Shown: positions 37,601 through 48,820, counted from the first letter of the stretch. The stretch is 64,000 nt of DNA from Pelodera strongyloides (GCA_036852015.1 JAANDG010000408.1:62001-126000); one strand, 5' to 3'. A program made the numbers and translations. Notes: generated by a model not told the origin, from the sequence alone.

Positions 37601-40600
37601 TTCGAATTTATTTTTTTTTGCTGACAAGTGGTACAGATGATGCGCGGGGCACATTTGTTTTTCGCTGCGCGCCATTTAAATTTCACAGTGTGTAACGAAT
37701 AAAAAGTTGATAAAAAAGTACCTCCCGGAGCAAGTGTTGGAGGCGGCGCAGTTGTAGGTGCAGCGGTTGTTGTAGGTGGCTGAATCAAAACAATTTAAAG
37801 CGAAATACCGATCTGTTTTTGAAAGGCATCGCGGACAACTGAATCCTTACGTATATATGCTAATTTGCTCGAATTTGGCTCGATTTTCTATTCTAATTTA
37901 TATTCATTTGCATATGCTGCATGAGAATGCTGGTGTACTGGATGTGTTTCAAAATCCGGTCGGTATTTCGCCTTAATGTCATCACAAAACTGGGGTATTC
38001 CACAGCGGGAATCCAAGGTTTTTGAGTTATCGGTCCACCATGTTATCTATTGGGCTACCGCCACACACCACCATCATCTCACTATATAATGAGCACAGTT
38101 TGTCGATGTATTCTCATAAGTATGGATCTCACTCTCCGCTACATCTCCAATCATGCTCGCAAAAAACAATCGCTAAGGTGGTACTGATACGTGCTCGGAA
38201 TAGAATCAAAGATTGATTCGAAATAGAATCAAAGAGTAGAATCAAAGAGTGACATTTTGTTCTTGTAACTGGCCAACATTACCGTACATACCATAATTTG
38301 CATCATATACGATTTTCATTGCAAGTATAATAGAAAAATCTACTGTATTTTGGAACCACTCGTGAATATATACAATCAGCTGTAGCTACAGTATCCAATC
38401 CACGGGACTATTTTTTTCAAGCGTGCATGCTCTCTGCATTCACTCCTCGTTTTTTTTAGAATGGGGTCCCAAAAAAAAAAGTGTGATTCTGTCAATACTA
38501 CCGTATTTCTGCACGAAACCTGCATAAATGTACTTATTAAAAAAATCTCGTGTAGTTCCAAGTTCCAAGATACTGTAAATTTTCACCATACTTGGAAACC
38601 CCATAACATGACACATTTTCGAAATGTGAATTTTCCATTTTTTAATTCAAAGATGTGGGCAAAAATACGGTAATATGCACACGTCGTGGCCGATTGAAGA
38701 AAAACGCACAGTTTTTGGCATAGTTGGAAACCCCAAACGCACGGTTTTTGGCATAGTTGGAAACCCCAAACGCACGGTTTTTGGCATAGTTGGAAACCCC
38801 AAACGCACGGTTTTTGGCATAGTTGGAAACCCCCAACCCCAACTAGTGATAACCTACAGCAACACATCCGTTTTCTCCATAACAGGGCGAGCAATAGCAG
38901 TTTCCGTCATGGTCAGCCGGGAAATTTGGATCAGTGCAACCACCAATGTCAGCTGGAATCGAACCCTCGATGTACTGCTCGAGATTTCGGATTAATCAGT
39001 AAAACCAGGAAAAAAAAACATTTTCTCCAATCGATAGTTAGTGAAACACATCGAAATCACTACATATTTACCCAGTAATTATTGAAAAAATTATGCCAAC
39101 TATTACACTACACTACCACATTATTACAAAGGTTGACCATGCTATCCTTTCAGTATGCTATTTTTTTAAGTTTATTGTGGGTATATAATTCTTTCGTCTA
39201 TAAATATAACGATTTGCAGGAACTCACGTCCTCCGATGCATTCGAAGTGGTAATCTGAAAATAAACAATTTCAATGAAATTGGAGGAATTCGAAGGAGGA
39301 AGTAAAAATGAGAAGCAGCTAGAAAAATTTGTGCGCGTCTCGTTTATTTCACTTTAAATTCGTTTATTTCGCGGTATTTCGCTTTAAACTTACTGGGGTC
39401 GCAGGGCTGGCATCCACATTCGCCATAGCAAGGTGAACAGTAACATCCTCCGTTGTATTCTACGGTTCCTGGTAGAGCAGAACAGTCGGGAATCGCCGCT
39501 AAAGTAAGATTTTGGAAATTATAAGTAATACAATTATTAAATAAAGGGAAAGGCCCACGAGAAAAGTCTTTCTTAATTTATTTGCACAGAATGTGCGGAA
39601 TTTCAGAAAAATTACTGTGAAAACCGCACTTCGTTACACTTAGAACGCGCGGAGATATTGCACGCAAACAGTTCGGTCAGGTACCGTAATCAGAGCCAAT
39701 TTTTGCGTTTTAGGGCATTACAGTATTGTAAACGCCTTGTTATAATCGTAGGAATGACTATGCAAACGGACGGATGTAAGCGTGAACAGTAAAAACGTAA
39801 TTTGGAGTTTCTGACATTCTGACTACGGTACCTGGCCGAACAATTTGCCGGGGAATAGCTCTGCGGTCTAGGTGTAAAGAAAAGCGGATTTCACAGTAAT
39901 ATTTATGAAATTCCCTGCATTCGGGGCAAGTAAATTGAGAAAAAAAATTCACGTTGGTCTGTCCCTTTAACGAAAATAGAGGGCGATGAGGACAAAGGGA
40001 TACAAAAGTTGGAATGGCATTGTGCTGGAAGTGTTCATATAATAATAAGAAAGAGCATAGAATGATTTTGAAGAAGATAAAAAATATAAAACGCGAAACT
40101 CACGTCCGCTGTCACACGCGGGGTCGTACTCTGAAAAAAAAAGATTATATTTACATCACATAACGGCCACACAAGTAATGCTGATAAATAATGAATACAT
40201 ATTTATTATTTCTAACCAGTACTTATTTCTTCAATGTTCTAAGGAACCTTGTCACTCTGAGGTTTTGCGCAGAACGGTTTCAGGCGACAAATTACTAGCT
40301 ACCATATTCACCACTAGAATGCCCTCGGGAAGATCGAAAATATTCCCTGGTGGGAGAAAATAGCATTCTAGCGTGGGAGCCGCAAGTGAATAGATAGAAG
40401 TTTCCCCTCGGAGAATTGAGTTGTGACCGAATGATCCTTTTTCTAAACCCTATCTTCTAATTATAGAAGTTCGGGAGATTTGTTTGTATGTTTGTATGTT
40501 TGGATGATGTGCGTTACGCTCAGGAAGTAAGATTGGTTCAGTAGTTCACGTTCCCGTCACTGAGCCATCTCACATCCCGAGCAAAAGTTTTATCAACTAA

Positions 40601-40653
40601 CGATTATAAGTGTAGGCTTCGGTCATCACAAGCATCGTTACCAAAAATATCAT
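34043..40653 (-). CDS. Secreted mosaic protein: two novel Cys-rich modules, Thr/Pro linker, five ShK domains
   Basis: Thirteen minus-strand exons in consistent phase give 377 aa: 40653-40602, 40130-40104, 39498-39394, 39254-39228, 38952-38858, 37779-37722, 37449-37390, 36971-36905, 36464-36330, 35905-35759, 35224-35090, 34861-34733 and 34139-34043. Exon 1 is a signal peptide (MIFLVTMLVMTEA). Two pairs of a 27-nt microexon (DPACDSG; HFECIGG) plus a longer exon encode the CYCSPCYG module; the second lacks the final CGCxPC cysteines. Three Thr/Pro-rich exons follow, then five one-exon ShK domains (CxxWxxNGFC..YC..TCxLC), the last ending in LC then stop. ShK domains of this kind occur in many nematode secreted proteins and do not by themselves imply toxicity. 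Head-to-head with a paralog at 43465. Confidence 0.88.
34166..34519. mobile_element. Fold-back element, family A (second copy)
   Basis: Arms of ~165 bp (34166-34333 and 34350-34519) are near-perfect reverse complements, with ends AAAGGATCGGTTCACCTTAA and complement, matching the termini of the 3826-4305 element. It lies in the last intron of the ShK gene, 26 nt from the final acceptor. Confidence 0.85.
34606..34702. repeat. (CT)n tract
   Basis: CT-rich microsatellite in a ShK-gene intron. Similar tracts at 35700-35750 and 36108-36175 occupy the next two introns upstream. Confidence 0.9.
36474..36664. mobile_element. TTAAAGCG MITE copy 7 (diverged)
   Basis: Ends TTTAAAGCGATATAACGGCCG and CCGGCTGTCATAACACTTTAA. 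In the ShK gene its end is 9 nt from the acceptor of exon 36464, so the element supplies most of the sequence upstream of that splice site. Confidence 0.75.
37318..37375. repeat. TTAGGC-like interstitial telomere repeats
   Basis: Imperfect copies (TAGGCTTAGGCTTAAGC, TTAGGCTTATTAGGCC) in a ShK-gene intron. Confidence 0.5.
37795..37976. mobile_element. TTAAAGCG MITE copy 8
   Basis: Ends TTTAAAGCGAAATACCGATC and CGGTCGGTATTTCGCCTTAA. It lies 15 nt upstream of the acceptor of ShK-gene exon 37779. Confidence 0.85.
38340..38660. repeat. Dispersed repeat shared with 29051-29175
   Basis: Contains CCGTATTTCTGCACGAAAC, CTCGTGTAGTTCCAA and ATACTTGGAAACCCCAT. These are the same blocks (partly inverted) as in the 29 kb repeat, so it is a transposed or rearranged element without coding capacity. 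Confidence 0.6.
38706..38840. repeat. 33-bp minisatellite, four units
   Basis: Units CAAACGCACGGTTTTTGGCA plus TAGTTGGAAACCC repeat four times almost identically. The array begins about 20 bp beyond the 5' splice site of ShK-gene exon 38952-38858. Repeated peptide-like frames (GVSNYAKNRAF) are artefacts of the array. Confidence 0.95.
39538..39972. mobile_element. Fold-back element, family B
   Basis: Left end TAAAGGGAAAGGCCCACGAG and right end TTCACGTTGGTCTGTCCCTTTAA are inverted relatives. The interior carries G/C-richer stretches and no gene. It ends about 40 nt from the acceptor of ShK-gene exon 39498. Related ends occur at 54293-54374 and 61774-61965. Confidence 0.55.
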
Positions 40654-42331
40654 AGTACGGTAGTTCGGAAATACAGTAAGTGCTGACATGGTAGCACGCC
40701 CGCGGTTGGCCAGCTCTAGGCTATCAAATGCCGCGTATTCGCCGCAACTTTATGGCGTTTGCTGTCAGGCCACCGTTCGAAAAAAGACACGACATCTGAG
40801 CAAACTTTTCTCCCGCTTTTTCCTGCTAATTTGCCCAAAAAACACGCAAATCCGTTTCATTTTCCTGCAAAAATGTCAAATAATAAACATTAGAGGGGTC
40901 AGGAACGAGGAAAGGAGTTACGTCATTGGTGCCACGCGGTGTTCGGATATCTTGCATTCTGATGTGGTTGGCAAATCCTTGAGCACAAAGACAAGAAAAG
41001 GATCGCCTGCAAGTTTACTGACGTTAATTTGAAATATTTGTTACGGCTCCCGGATTCTCCGCAGAATAACCTCACAACGTAGACTTACTTTACGTTTTTA
41101 TACAAATGCACACAGAAACGCACACGTATTTGACACAATCTTGTATCACGCACGTCCAGGTGCACACGACAAGGCGCACACCTGCGTGACAAATGTTTCT
41201 CGCTACTTCGATTGTTATGCAATTATTTGTGCATTGATGTGACAATCTTAAGTTTTTCCAAAAAAGTAGCATTTTCGCATTCCACACGCTGTGGTACGCT
41301 GTGATGTTTCTTGCTTCGTATATAACCCAGACAACCGTCTTGAACTACGCTTTATGACTCTTACTGCATAAATGTTCACAGAGAAACGTATATCGTAAAT
41401 TTTCCTTGGACCGGAGAGCCTAAGGAAGCTCTTGAATATTGAATATTATACTCATTAAAAAGAGCCAAGGACCAAGGACCAAGGACCAAGGATTAAAAAG
41501 AGTTAAAGATATTACCAAGGAGTCACCCTTTTGAGCCGCAAACCACACAGTTTTATAGAGAATTTAATGTAAGTTTCCTCATATCTTAAAAGCGAAAAAA
41601 CTTGTTTTTGAACGGGTTTTGGATAATTACATCCCCAAGCATCATACGCAAATGAGTACGATTAGAATAAAAAAATTGATTTGGAGCTCATTTAGCCTAA
41701 ATACATAGGTATGCAACTGTCCATCATACGTTTCAAAAACCAGCAGAGTTTAATTTTCATGTGATATACCGGACCACGTGTGCCCGTAAAATGTTGCGAA
41801 AGGAAGGTATGCTTTTGCCAAAAAACTACATGTTTGCAAGTGGGAAACTACCCGGTTGTGACAGGGAACTTTGCTCGTAACAATGCACAGACATATGTAC
41901 ATACAAAGCAAAGCACAAGCCAACAGCCACATCATGGCACGGAAGCAGCGCATATTTAAGTGATATAACATCCGGTTTCTGAAGCATGTGTTAGACAACT
42001 GCCACCCTTCTCATCATCATCATCTATATATGATGCACGCTCATATTATATACAATGTGTCAATAAAGTATTCCTCTTTGTATTTAGTAAGCGTGGTCGA
42101 TGTTGTCGATGGTTTATTCTAATCGTGCTCATTTGCATATGATGCACGAGTTATCCAATTAAAAACCGGCTAGTATTCCGCATTGGCGGAAGCGCACCAG
42201 AGAGAGAATTATGCTAAGTGAATCTACTCATCTTCAATGCTTGAAGAGTGTGCCCGATTTTTCGGTGGTTCAATACCACTCAATATGAAATCAACCATGA
42301 CTAAGCGACGAGTCGCCGAGGTAATGAATGT

Positions 42332-42501
42332 GAAAGCGAAATGCTAGCCCTTTCGAAAATTTGCATATGATAAGCAAATCCTATGTATCCTATGCTAATT
42401 TTGTACGATCGTCCACGGCAATCGTACAAAATTAGCATAGGATACATAGGATTTGCTTATCATAAGCAAATTTTCCAAAGGGATTAGCATTTCGCTTTAA
42501 A
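42332..42501. mobile_element. Near-perfect 170 bp palindrome
   Basis: GAAAGCGAAATGCTAGCCC and GGGATTAGCATTTCGCTTTAA are the ends of arms that pair almost to the centre (ACGATCGTCCACGGCAATCGT). The outer GAAAGCGAAAT resembles the MITE family, but the interior is different. Confidence 0.85.
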
Positions 42502-42660
42502 ACCGGGCTCTCAATATCGTCACGTCCTTTTCTTTGGAAATGGCTCTTCTAAAATGCCAACAAGTACTCATCTCGTCCCTTTTTATATTTACAAGCATTT
42601 TTTCTTATGGATTAGAAACCATCAACATATTTCGAGTGTCCTATAAAATTTGGAGCAAAT

Positions 42661-42693
42661 CCTAAGCCTAGGCCTAAGCCTAAGCCTAAGCCT
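42661..42693. repeat. Interstitial TTAGGC repeats
   Basis: CCTAAGCCTAGGCCTAAGCC and further CTAAGCC units, i.e. about five copies of the complement of TTAGGC, the nematode telomere repeat. Confidence 0.85.
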
Positions 42694-43464
42694 TCCTCTT
42701 TAATGATAATTAATGACACCAATTGCTTTGCATTCTGTATCAAAGGAGTTTGAGCATAAATCGCGATACCTCCACACATAAATTTGATTTTCGCCGCCAA
42801 ATTAAAGCTGTGCAAACTGTGAACTATTCACTGCAAGTATATGAAAAAGGAGAGGCGAGATTTGCGGGAGCAAAATGGATGAATAATATCAAAAGATTTC
42901 CGTGTTGGAATGCAAACTTTTTTTGTGTACTGTAATATACATCGGCAGTAGAACGACACGATACGCACACAGTTCGCGAGTTGCTCAAGGTGAACACCGA
43001 TCAGACTCCGCGTTTGCGCGGCACGAAAAAATGATCACAGCACGGCGCCGCATACGAGCACACTTTTGTAGTGGGTGGGGTGTGCCACATTAACGCAAAA
43101 GATGCGCCAAAGGTAATTTCGGTACAATCCCGATGGTGATGCCCCCTGAGTCATGCGCTGTAATACAAAGAAATTGGATGACTACTAAACTAGCTAGAAT
43201 CTATTTGCAATACACCCGTTGGGTTTACCAATAGCTTTCATGTTGAAAATAATAGAGACATTTGTTCATTATAGATTTTAGGTGCGTGCGGAATCAACGA
43301 ATTGCGCGCAGTGAAACAATAGAGAAACGTTAGCTTTAGCCAGCTGACCACCATACTACCATACAATAAAATGCATTGTTGTGACGGACACCATGTGCGG
43401 ATAAACGCCTATATAAGCGGAAAGTGGTTAGAAACTCCGCTTCCGCGTATGAAATTTTATTGAA

Positions 43465-46400
43465 ATGTTTCTAAAATACTGTACTATCATTCTACTATCC
43501 CATTTATTTTGTTGGACAGCAGCACAGATACGTAAGTACCCTTTTATTGTATATTAATTTTATTGAACGTAAATATATGTTTCTGAATTTTTGGCAAATA
43601 AAATGTTTCATTTAGGGGTCTTGATGTTTTTCGGAATGTTTCAGTAACATTAGATATTTAGTCAACAGGAGTAAGTGTAGTAAAGAAAAGTCAGTTGGGA
43701 ACGGTCTCGTTGTAGAACATATCAGTAGTGACTAGGTGTAAGTTGCAACCTAAGTATCCGTATAAGTATTGTCTGTTGTTTACAATTAGCTTTTTACAGG
43801 TTTTCCTCGCGAGTGCGCTGGTAAATGTGAGTTGTGTTTGATCGTTCTTTTTAATTTACTTTCTCAGTGCTACTTCAGAGGACTATTTTGACCTTTTTCC
43901 GTAAACAATAGGAAACTGAGCCTGTTATGTACTATTAAAGCGAAATACCGACCAATTCTTGCAACGCATCGTGAACAACTGAATTCTTGCGTATTTATAC
44001 TAATTTGCTCGAATTTAGCTCGAATTTTTATTCTAATTTATGTTCATTTGCTATTTGCATAAGCTGCATAAGAACTCTGGTGTACTCGATGTGTTTCAAA
44101 AACTTGCTGCTATTTCGCTTTAACGGGGAAAACCGGTTTGACGTCTGTACTCATTCAGATGCACCCGGCTGTCCAGACGCTAATTTCCCTATAGAAAGTA
44201 ATGGACGATGTTACTGTAATCCTTGTCACGGGCGGTGCGGATGCACTCCCTGCGAACAATACAATATAAAGGTATGCTGTGCTGCTTTATGTTTACAGCC
44301 GTATTGTGCCTACTTTGGGAAATTTGCATACGATACTCATATCCTATGGATCCTGTGTAAATTTGGTGCCGGGAGCTTCGGACGGGCACCATTTGCGTAC
44401 GCAGTGAGGTATACTTGTATATATTACCCTAAAGAGTAATTACTACAATAACGATGCAGTAATTTAACATATAAGTAAAACAAAAACATGAAATAGAAAT
44501 AAAACAAGCCAGTCGATGTAAAATAGAGACAACGGATACTGACAAGGAAATTCTGAGTAATAAAATATTTTAGAAGTACGAGAATCTGGCGAGCGAGTCC
44601 TCGGAATCTTCTAGCAAAGACACTGTTGAAGTAGATGAGGTGACACTGTCGACTTTGGGAATGAAAACATTAAATGCAGTCACTACTAACAATATTAGTC
44701 GACCGGTGCTACGGAATGATACAGGTTGGAGCTCGTTTTTGAAAGTGACTTGGTGTATTTCCCCTATATTGTTAATTAATAATAAATGACCGCAGAAAAT
44801 CGACAATCGAGACAGAGTGTCGAATATCGATTTTCTTCAACTCTTCGATTTTCTGCAAGGCTTTATGACCCGCAACTGGTCTAATTATGTCTTTTCTAGA
44901 ATTCTCCCCCTCATGCACTGGATTTCGTGGGTTTTCAACTTTTATTGTATTTTATAAAAAAAAATTTCTACCAATAAATCACTTTACTGACTTTACAATT
45001 ACATTGTCTTCAGCCGCACTCAATGGTATTTGTCCTGTGAAGGAATTCCCCCGAGAACACAATGGAGAATGTTACTGTGAACCATGCTATGGTTCCTGCG
45101 GATGTAAACCTTGCGATGGAAACAAGCCCCAACCTTTCTTAGAGGTTCGCTTATTCTAAACAAAATTAAGATTTGATTGTTTTTAGAAATAATCGTTATT
45201 TTTTCCGTTATTTTTTTTAAATAATGAAATGAAATATGGTAGTATGTACGTTCCCTTTATAGTATGCATAGTATATATGAGTTAACGCCTCTCGATCAAT
45301 TTTTCTATGGAAAGAGAGACTGAAAATCAACATTTTGCAGAAATTGCCTGAAGTGGAATTGGTATTCAACTTAACTGAGGAATGCACAGGATCACGTAAG
45401 TGGATTTGTTCTTAGATTTTAGCAATGCGTTGATTAGTAGAGAAAACTTGCATTGCATTGGCATTGTCATCCTTGAATTGCGGCCAAAAGTCATGAAGGT
45501 GACAATTGCCAACTATGACAGACCAGTCGCTCAATTCATGTGTGTATGTGTATGTGTACAGTACAACAATAAACAAGAACCAAAAGAATGAATATAGGCA
45601 TTTCATTGGTTCATTTTTGTGCTCATATACTTGTTGTAATAAATTATTATAATTATTATTTGCTAAAACGGTTGTACTATGTGACTATGTTAACACAGTC
45701 GCGTCTATGGACTATATTAAATATTATTGTATGCTAAGTTTATAATAGAATTATATAATTATATTTCAGCTGCCTTCGCCGGCTGTCCAGATCCCAAGTT
45801 TCCCGTTGAATATGAAGGATTCTGCTACTGCAATCCTTGTCATGGAAAGTGCGGTTGCCAGCCATGCAAGGAGGAAGCAGGTGACTATTATCGATTTATA
45901 GATTTTAATTTCATTTATTGATTGAAAACTCCACTGATAATGTTCCCCGCTTTGCCAGATATTTGTACGTGCTAATTTGGAGAATTAGCAATTATTATTT
46001 TAATTATTATATGGAAAAGTAAGTTTTACCATGTGTTTTTCAGATTCAGATTCCCGTGAAGATTTGGTTGACACAGAAGATATTGATATTGCTGTACCAG
46101 CAACAAAGAATCCAATAGCGCCGGTTACTGTAGCTCCGGCTACAATACCGGTAAGGAGCTATTATTACCTGACATGATTAGTGTTTAGGTTGTGCCGGCG
46201 CGTTACGCAGACATAACTCTAATCTAAACACAAAATACTCGGCGTTAGCTGAGCTTCAACCCGTTGCCCCGTGCACTGCAGCTCAAATGCGCAACTGAGG
46301 AATTATTTTTGGTGAACACTTGAGCTATGATGTACTAATACTATTTTATGTATGAAGTTGGACCAGTTAGCTTCCGAGGATGACAAGAGTCATTATCTAT

Positions 46401-47440
46401 TCATGATTGCAGTGTTCTGTGTTCTAACAATGATGTTTTAGACAGCAACTAAAGCCCCAGTTAAGCCGATGCCGAGCACCCTGGCCCCGAATAAACAAGT
46501 GGAATGCAAAGATACATCGTCTAGGTAAGTCAACAGTAAATAAATAATACATGACTAGGTAGCATGGAAACAACCGAATTTGCAGCAATTATAAACTTTG
46601 TTGCAAGCTAACCATGCGTTTTCCCGGTTAAAGTTATCGATTCAACAATACGTAAATCATACTTACCCGAGAACTGTACGTAGTTACTAGTTACTATTAG
46701 TTGACTGAGCGAGAAGGAACCGATTCCGAGTGACAAAAGTATGCACTGGTAAAAGTGTACAGTCAGCGCTGATATTAGTTATTTTTCTGGAAATTTACTG
46801 TAAACAGAACAGAGAATAGAGTTTATCCTGGAAAGGGATCTCATATGGTTTTATGCTTCGGTAGTGTATATATTTCTTGTGTTTTCTTGTAGGTGCTCAA
46901 TGTGGCAGGCTGCTGGTTTCTGTGAGAACCCTTCATATAACATCCGACACAAGGCGATGCACTGTGCTGTGACGTGCAATCTCTGTCATATGGTGCAAAA
47001 CCTGGTGGTGCCCGTGAAGACACCGATATGCAAGGATTCTGCGTCGACGTAAGTATTCTACAACGCAAAATATTGCTATATCGCCGCGCAGAAAAGTGAT
47101 CTGGACACTGACGTAAGTTGGCGTGCAAGCGGTAATCTTTCGGCGTGCAAAGTGCATTTGACAAGGTTGTGGCGTGCAAAAATGCACGCGGCATGGAAAT
47201 GACGTGCAACTTGTCCGCCTTTATCACGCCCCTTGCATGCCAAAAGCCCGAGGCGAAATGGCGTGAGTACGGCGTGAAAGCTGTAACTTCACGGCGTGCA
47301 AGCGGTATTTTAAAAATACAAAATGTTGTCTAATGCTTATTATATTCAGTTGCGGGCAATGGAGGAGGAACGGTTTCTGCGCCAAATACAACTACATGCA
47401 CAAGAGAAGATACTGTGCTAGAACTTGTGGACTCTGCTGA
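43465..47440 (+). CDS. Secreted mosaic protein: three novel Cys-rich modules plus two ShK domains
   Basis: Eleven plus-strand exons in consistent phase give 361 aa: 43465-43531, 43800-43820, 44159-44271, 44574-44724, 45014-45144, 45341-45395, 45770-45880, 46044-46150, 46442-46524, 46893-47048 and 47350-47440. Exon 1 is a signal peptide (MFLKYCTIILLSHLF..AAQ). Three exons encode the module CPxxxFPxExxGxCYCxPCxGxCGCxPC. Modules one and three are preceded by short exons carrying an extra Cys (21 nt, PRECA; 55 nt, EECTGS), while module two follows a Ser/Thr-rich exon. Acidic and Pro/Thr linkers (VTVAPATIP; VKPMPSTLAP) lead to two ShK domains; the last Cys is the penultimate codon (GLC then TGA). 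AATAAA signals follow at about 47488. Paralogous to the minus-strand gene at 34043-40653. Confidence 0.88.
43935..44123. mobile_element. TTAAAGCG MITE copy 9
   Basis: Ends TTAAAGCGAAATACCGACC and TGCTATTTCGCTTTAAC with the usual core. It sits in intron 2 of the plus-strand ShK gene, 35 nt before exon 3. Confidence 0.85.
47112..47310. repeat. GGCGTGCA-rich dispersed repeat
   Basis: Repeated GGCGTGCAA units with spacing like the block at 6016-6155, which is the reverse orientation of the same element. It lies in the last intron of the plus-strand ShK gene. Confidence 0.6.
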
Positions 47441-47599
47441 AAAACGAAGTCATGGAGAAAACAGAACTTTATGTACATTTGTTTCAATAAATATGCGAAT
47501 AATTTAGCAATAAAGTTTTTTTACTTGTAAATTTCATCGCTCGCCATGCACTCTAATCTACATACAGGACCAAGAAGTGATTCAAAAAGTTAAATTTAA

Positions 47600-47870
47600 A
47601 GGGGGGCAGGTGGAGCAGTGGTCTAGGGCGCTAGCTGTTGCAACGCGTAGGCTCGCCGGTTCGACTTCTTACCCGGGCAGACCAACACAACATATTCTTA
47701 TTCGATTAGAGTGCATTGGCAGCCAGTTCAGCTACGGAGGAAAGAGGTGCACAATCGCTATCCCTGGCCATGAAGTGAAGTGCCTGAAACCAAAGAGCTT
47801 GAGCCCTAACCCTAAGCCTAAGGCTAACCCTAAGCCTAAGCCTAACCCTAACGCACGCAAGTCACTCCAC
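47600..47870 (+). mobile_element. tRNA-derived SINE-like element with telomere-like tail
   Basis: GGTGGAGCAGTGGTCTAGGG resembles a Pol III A box and GCCGGTTCGACTTC a B box 40 nt later. A ~100 bp body follows, then CCTAACCCTAAGCC-type repeats at 47803-47856. Tail units mix CCCTAA and CCTAAG. No ORF; B-box has one mismatch to consensus. Confidence 0.5.
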
Positions 47871-48002
47871 GCTCTGTTCAGTTCTCTTCTGAATGTGAGT
47901 CCGATCTTTGCTGGACTTTTGCTATTGCCTGGTCACTAGGTCATTGAGTACATCCATTTTACGTATCTTCATCGCTAAGCCTTCCCCTTTCTTATAACCT
48001 CT

Positions 48003-48142
48003 GTGTTCTCTCTCTTCTCTTTATCTCTCCAATTGTCTCTTTCGTTCTAGCCGCTCATTATTTTACCTGTTTCTCTCTCTCTCTTTCTCTTTCTCTCTCT
48101 CTCTCTTTCTCTTTCTCTTTTTTTCTCTCTCTCTCTCTTTCT
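48003..48142. repeat. (CT)n tract
   Basis: CT-rich simple sequence. A complementary GA tract lies at 48633-48693. Confidence 0.9.
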
Positions 48143-48805
48143 CGGTTCTTTTATTCATCCACTATATGTTACAGTTGATGCAAGCCTAAGCAGACATGTG
48201 ACATATATCACGCAACTCTTCTTGCTTCATCACTGGATCAACTAGCATCACTCCTCTTATCTTCACCATGCTAATTGAGAGCCACTTTGTGCCGGAAATG
48301 GCACAACATGGCACATATTTTGAGAGCATTTCACAACCCACGTGATATATCTCTTTAAATATACAATATACTACATCCTTAACCAAAACCTCCTCTATTG
48401 GTGTCCATGGGAATCGCTGCTTGTTTAAAGGGTCGTCTTTGTAAAAACACAAAAATGCCATATAATTTGCTACGTGTTTAGGGTACGTTCTAGCATTTAG
48501 GATGTACGTAGGCTAGCTTCTCGTTTTAGGAACTTAAGGTACACGTTAACATGTGCATGTGGCTTGAGGCAACCGATTGATTTAAAACGAGGGGCGGAAA
48601 AGAGAAAAGAGAGGGATTCGTATAGAAAAAGGAGGGAGGAGAGAGAGAGTGAGAGAGAGAGAGAAAGAGAAGGAGAGAGTGAGAGAGAGAGTGGTGGGCC
48701 TTTTGGCTGCTTTCCTTCTGCTTTCCTATAGGGGATGGGAGTATTAGGTCCATGCGTAGAATGATGTCCTATATTCTATTCTATCATTGTTCTGTGCGTA
48801 TTTGC

Positions 48806-48820
48806 CCCCCCCCCCCCCCT
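48806..48820. repeat. C homopolymer run
   Basis: About 15 consecutive C. Confidence 0.9.

Larger units (their letters stand above)
40660..43460. promoter_or_regulatory. Region between the head-to-head ShK paralogs
   Basis: About 2.8 kb separates the two start codons. It contains diverged MITEs at about 41585-41745 and 41953-42186, a 170 bp palindrome at 42332-42501, and telomere-like repeats at 42661-42693. CCTATATAAGCG at 43409-43420 is a plausible TATA region about 50 bp before the plus-strand start codon. No gene recognised. Confidence 0.5.

Noticed and set aside
38938..38952. B-box-like GGTTCGATTCCAG on the minus strand, suggesting a tRNA
   Set aside because: It is the acceptor region of a ShK-gene exon; no A box, stems or anticodon arm around it.
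38583..38995. Repetitive frames GVSNYAKNRAF and RTVFGIVGNPK
   Set aside because: Produced by the 33-bp minisatellite in an intron of the ShK gene, on both strands.
46841..47227. Minus-strand 128-codon open frame
   Set aside because: It is antisense to a well-supported ShK exon and the GGCGTGCA repeat.
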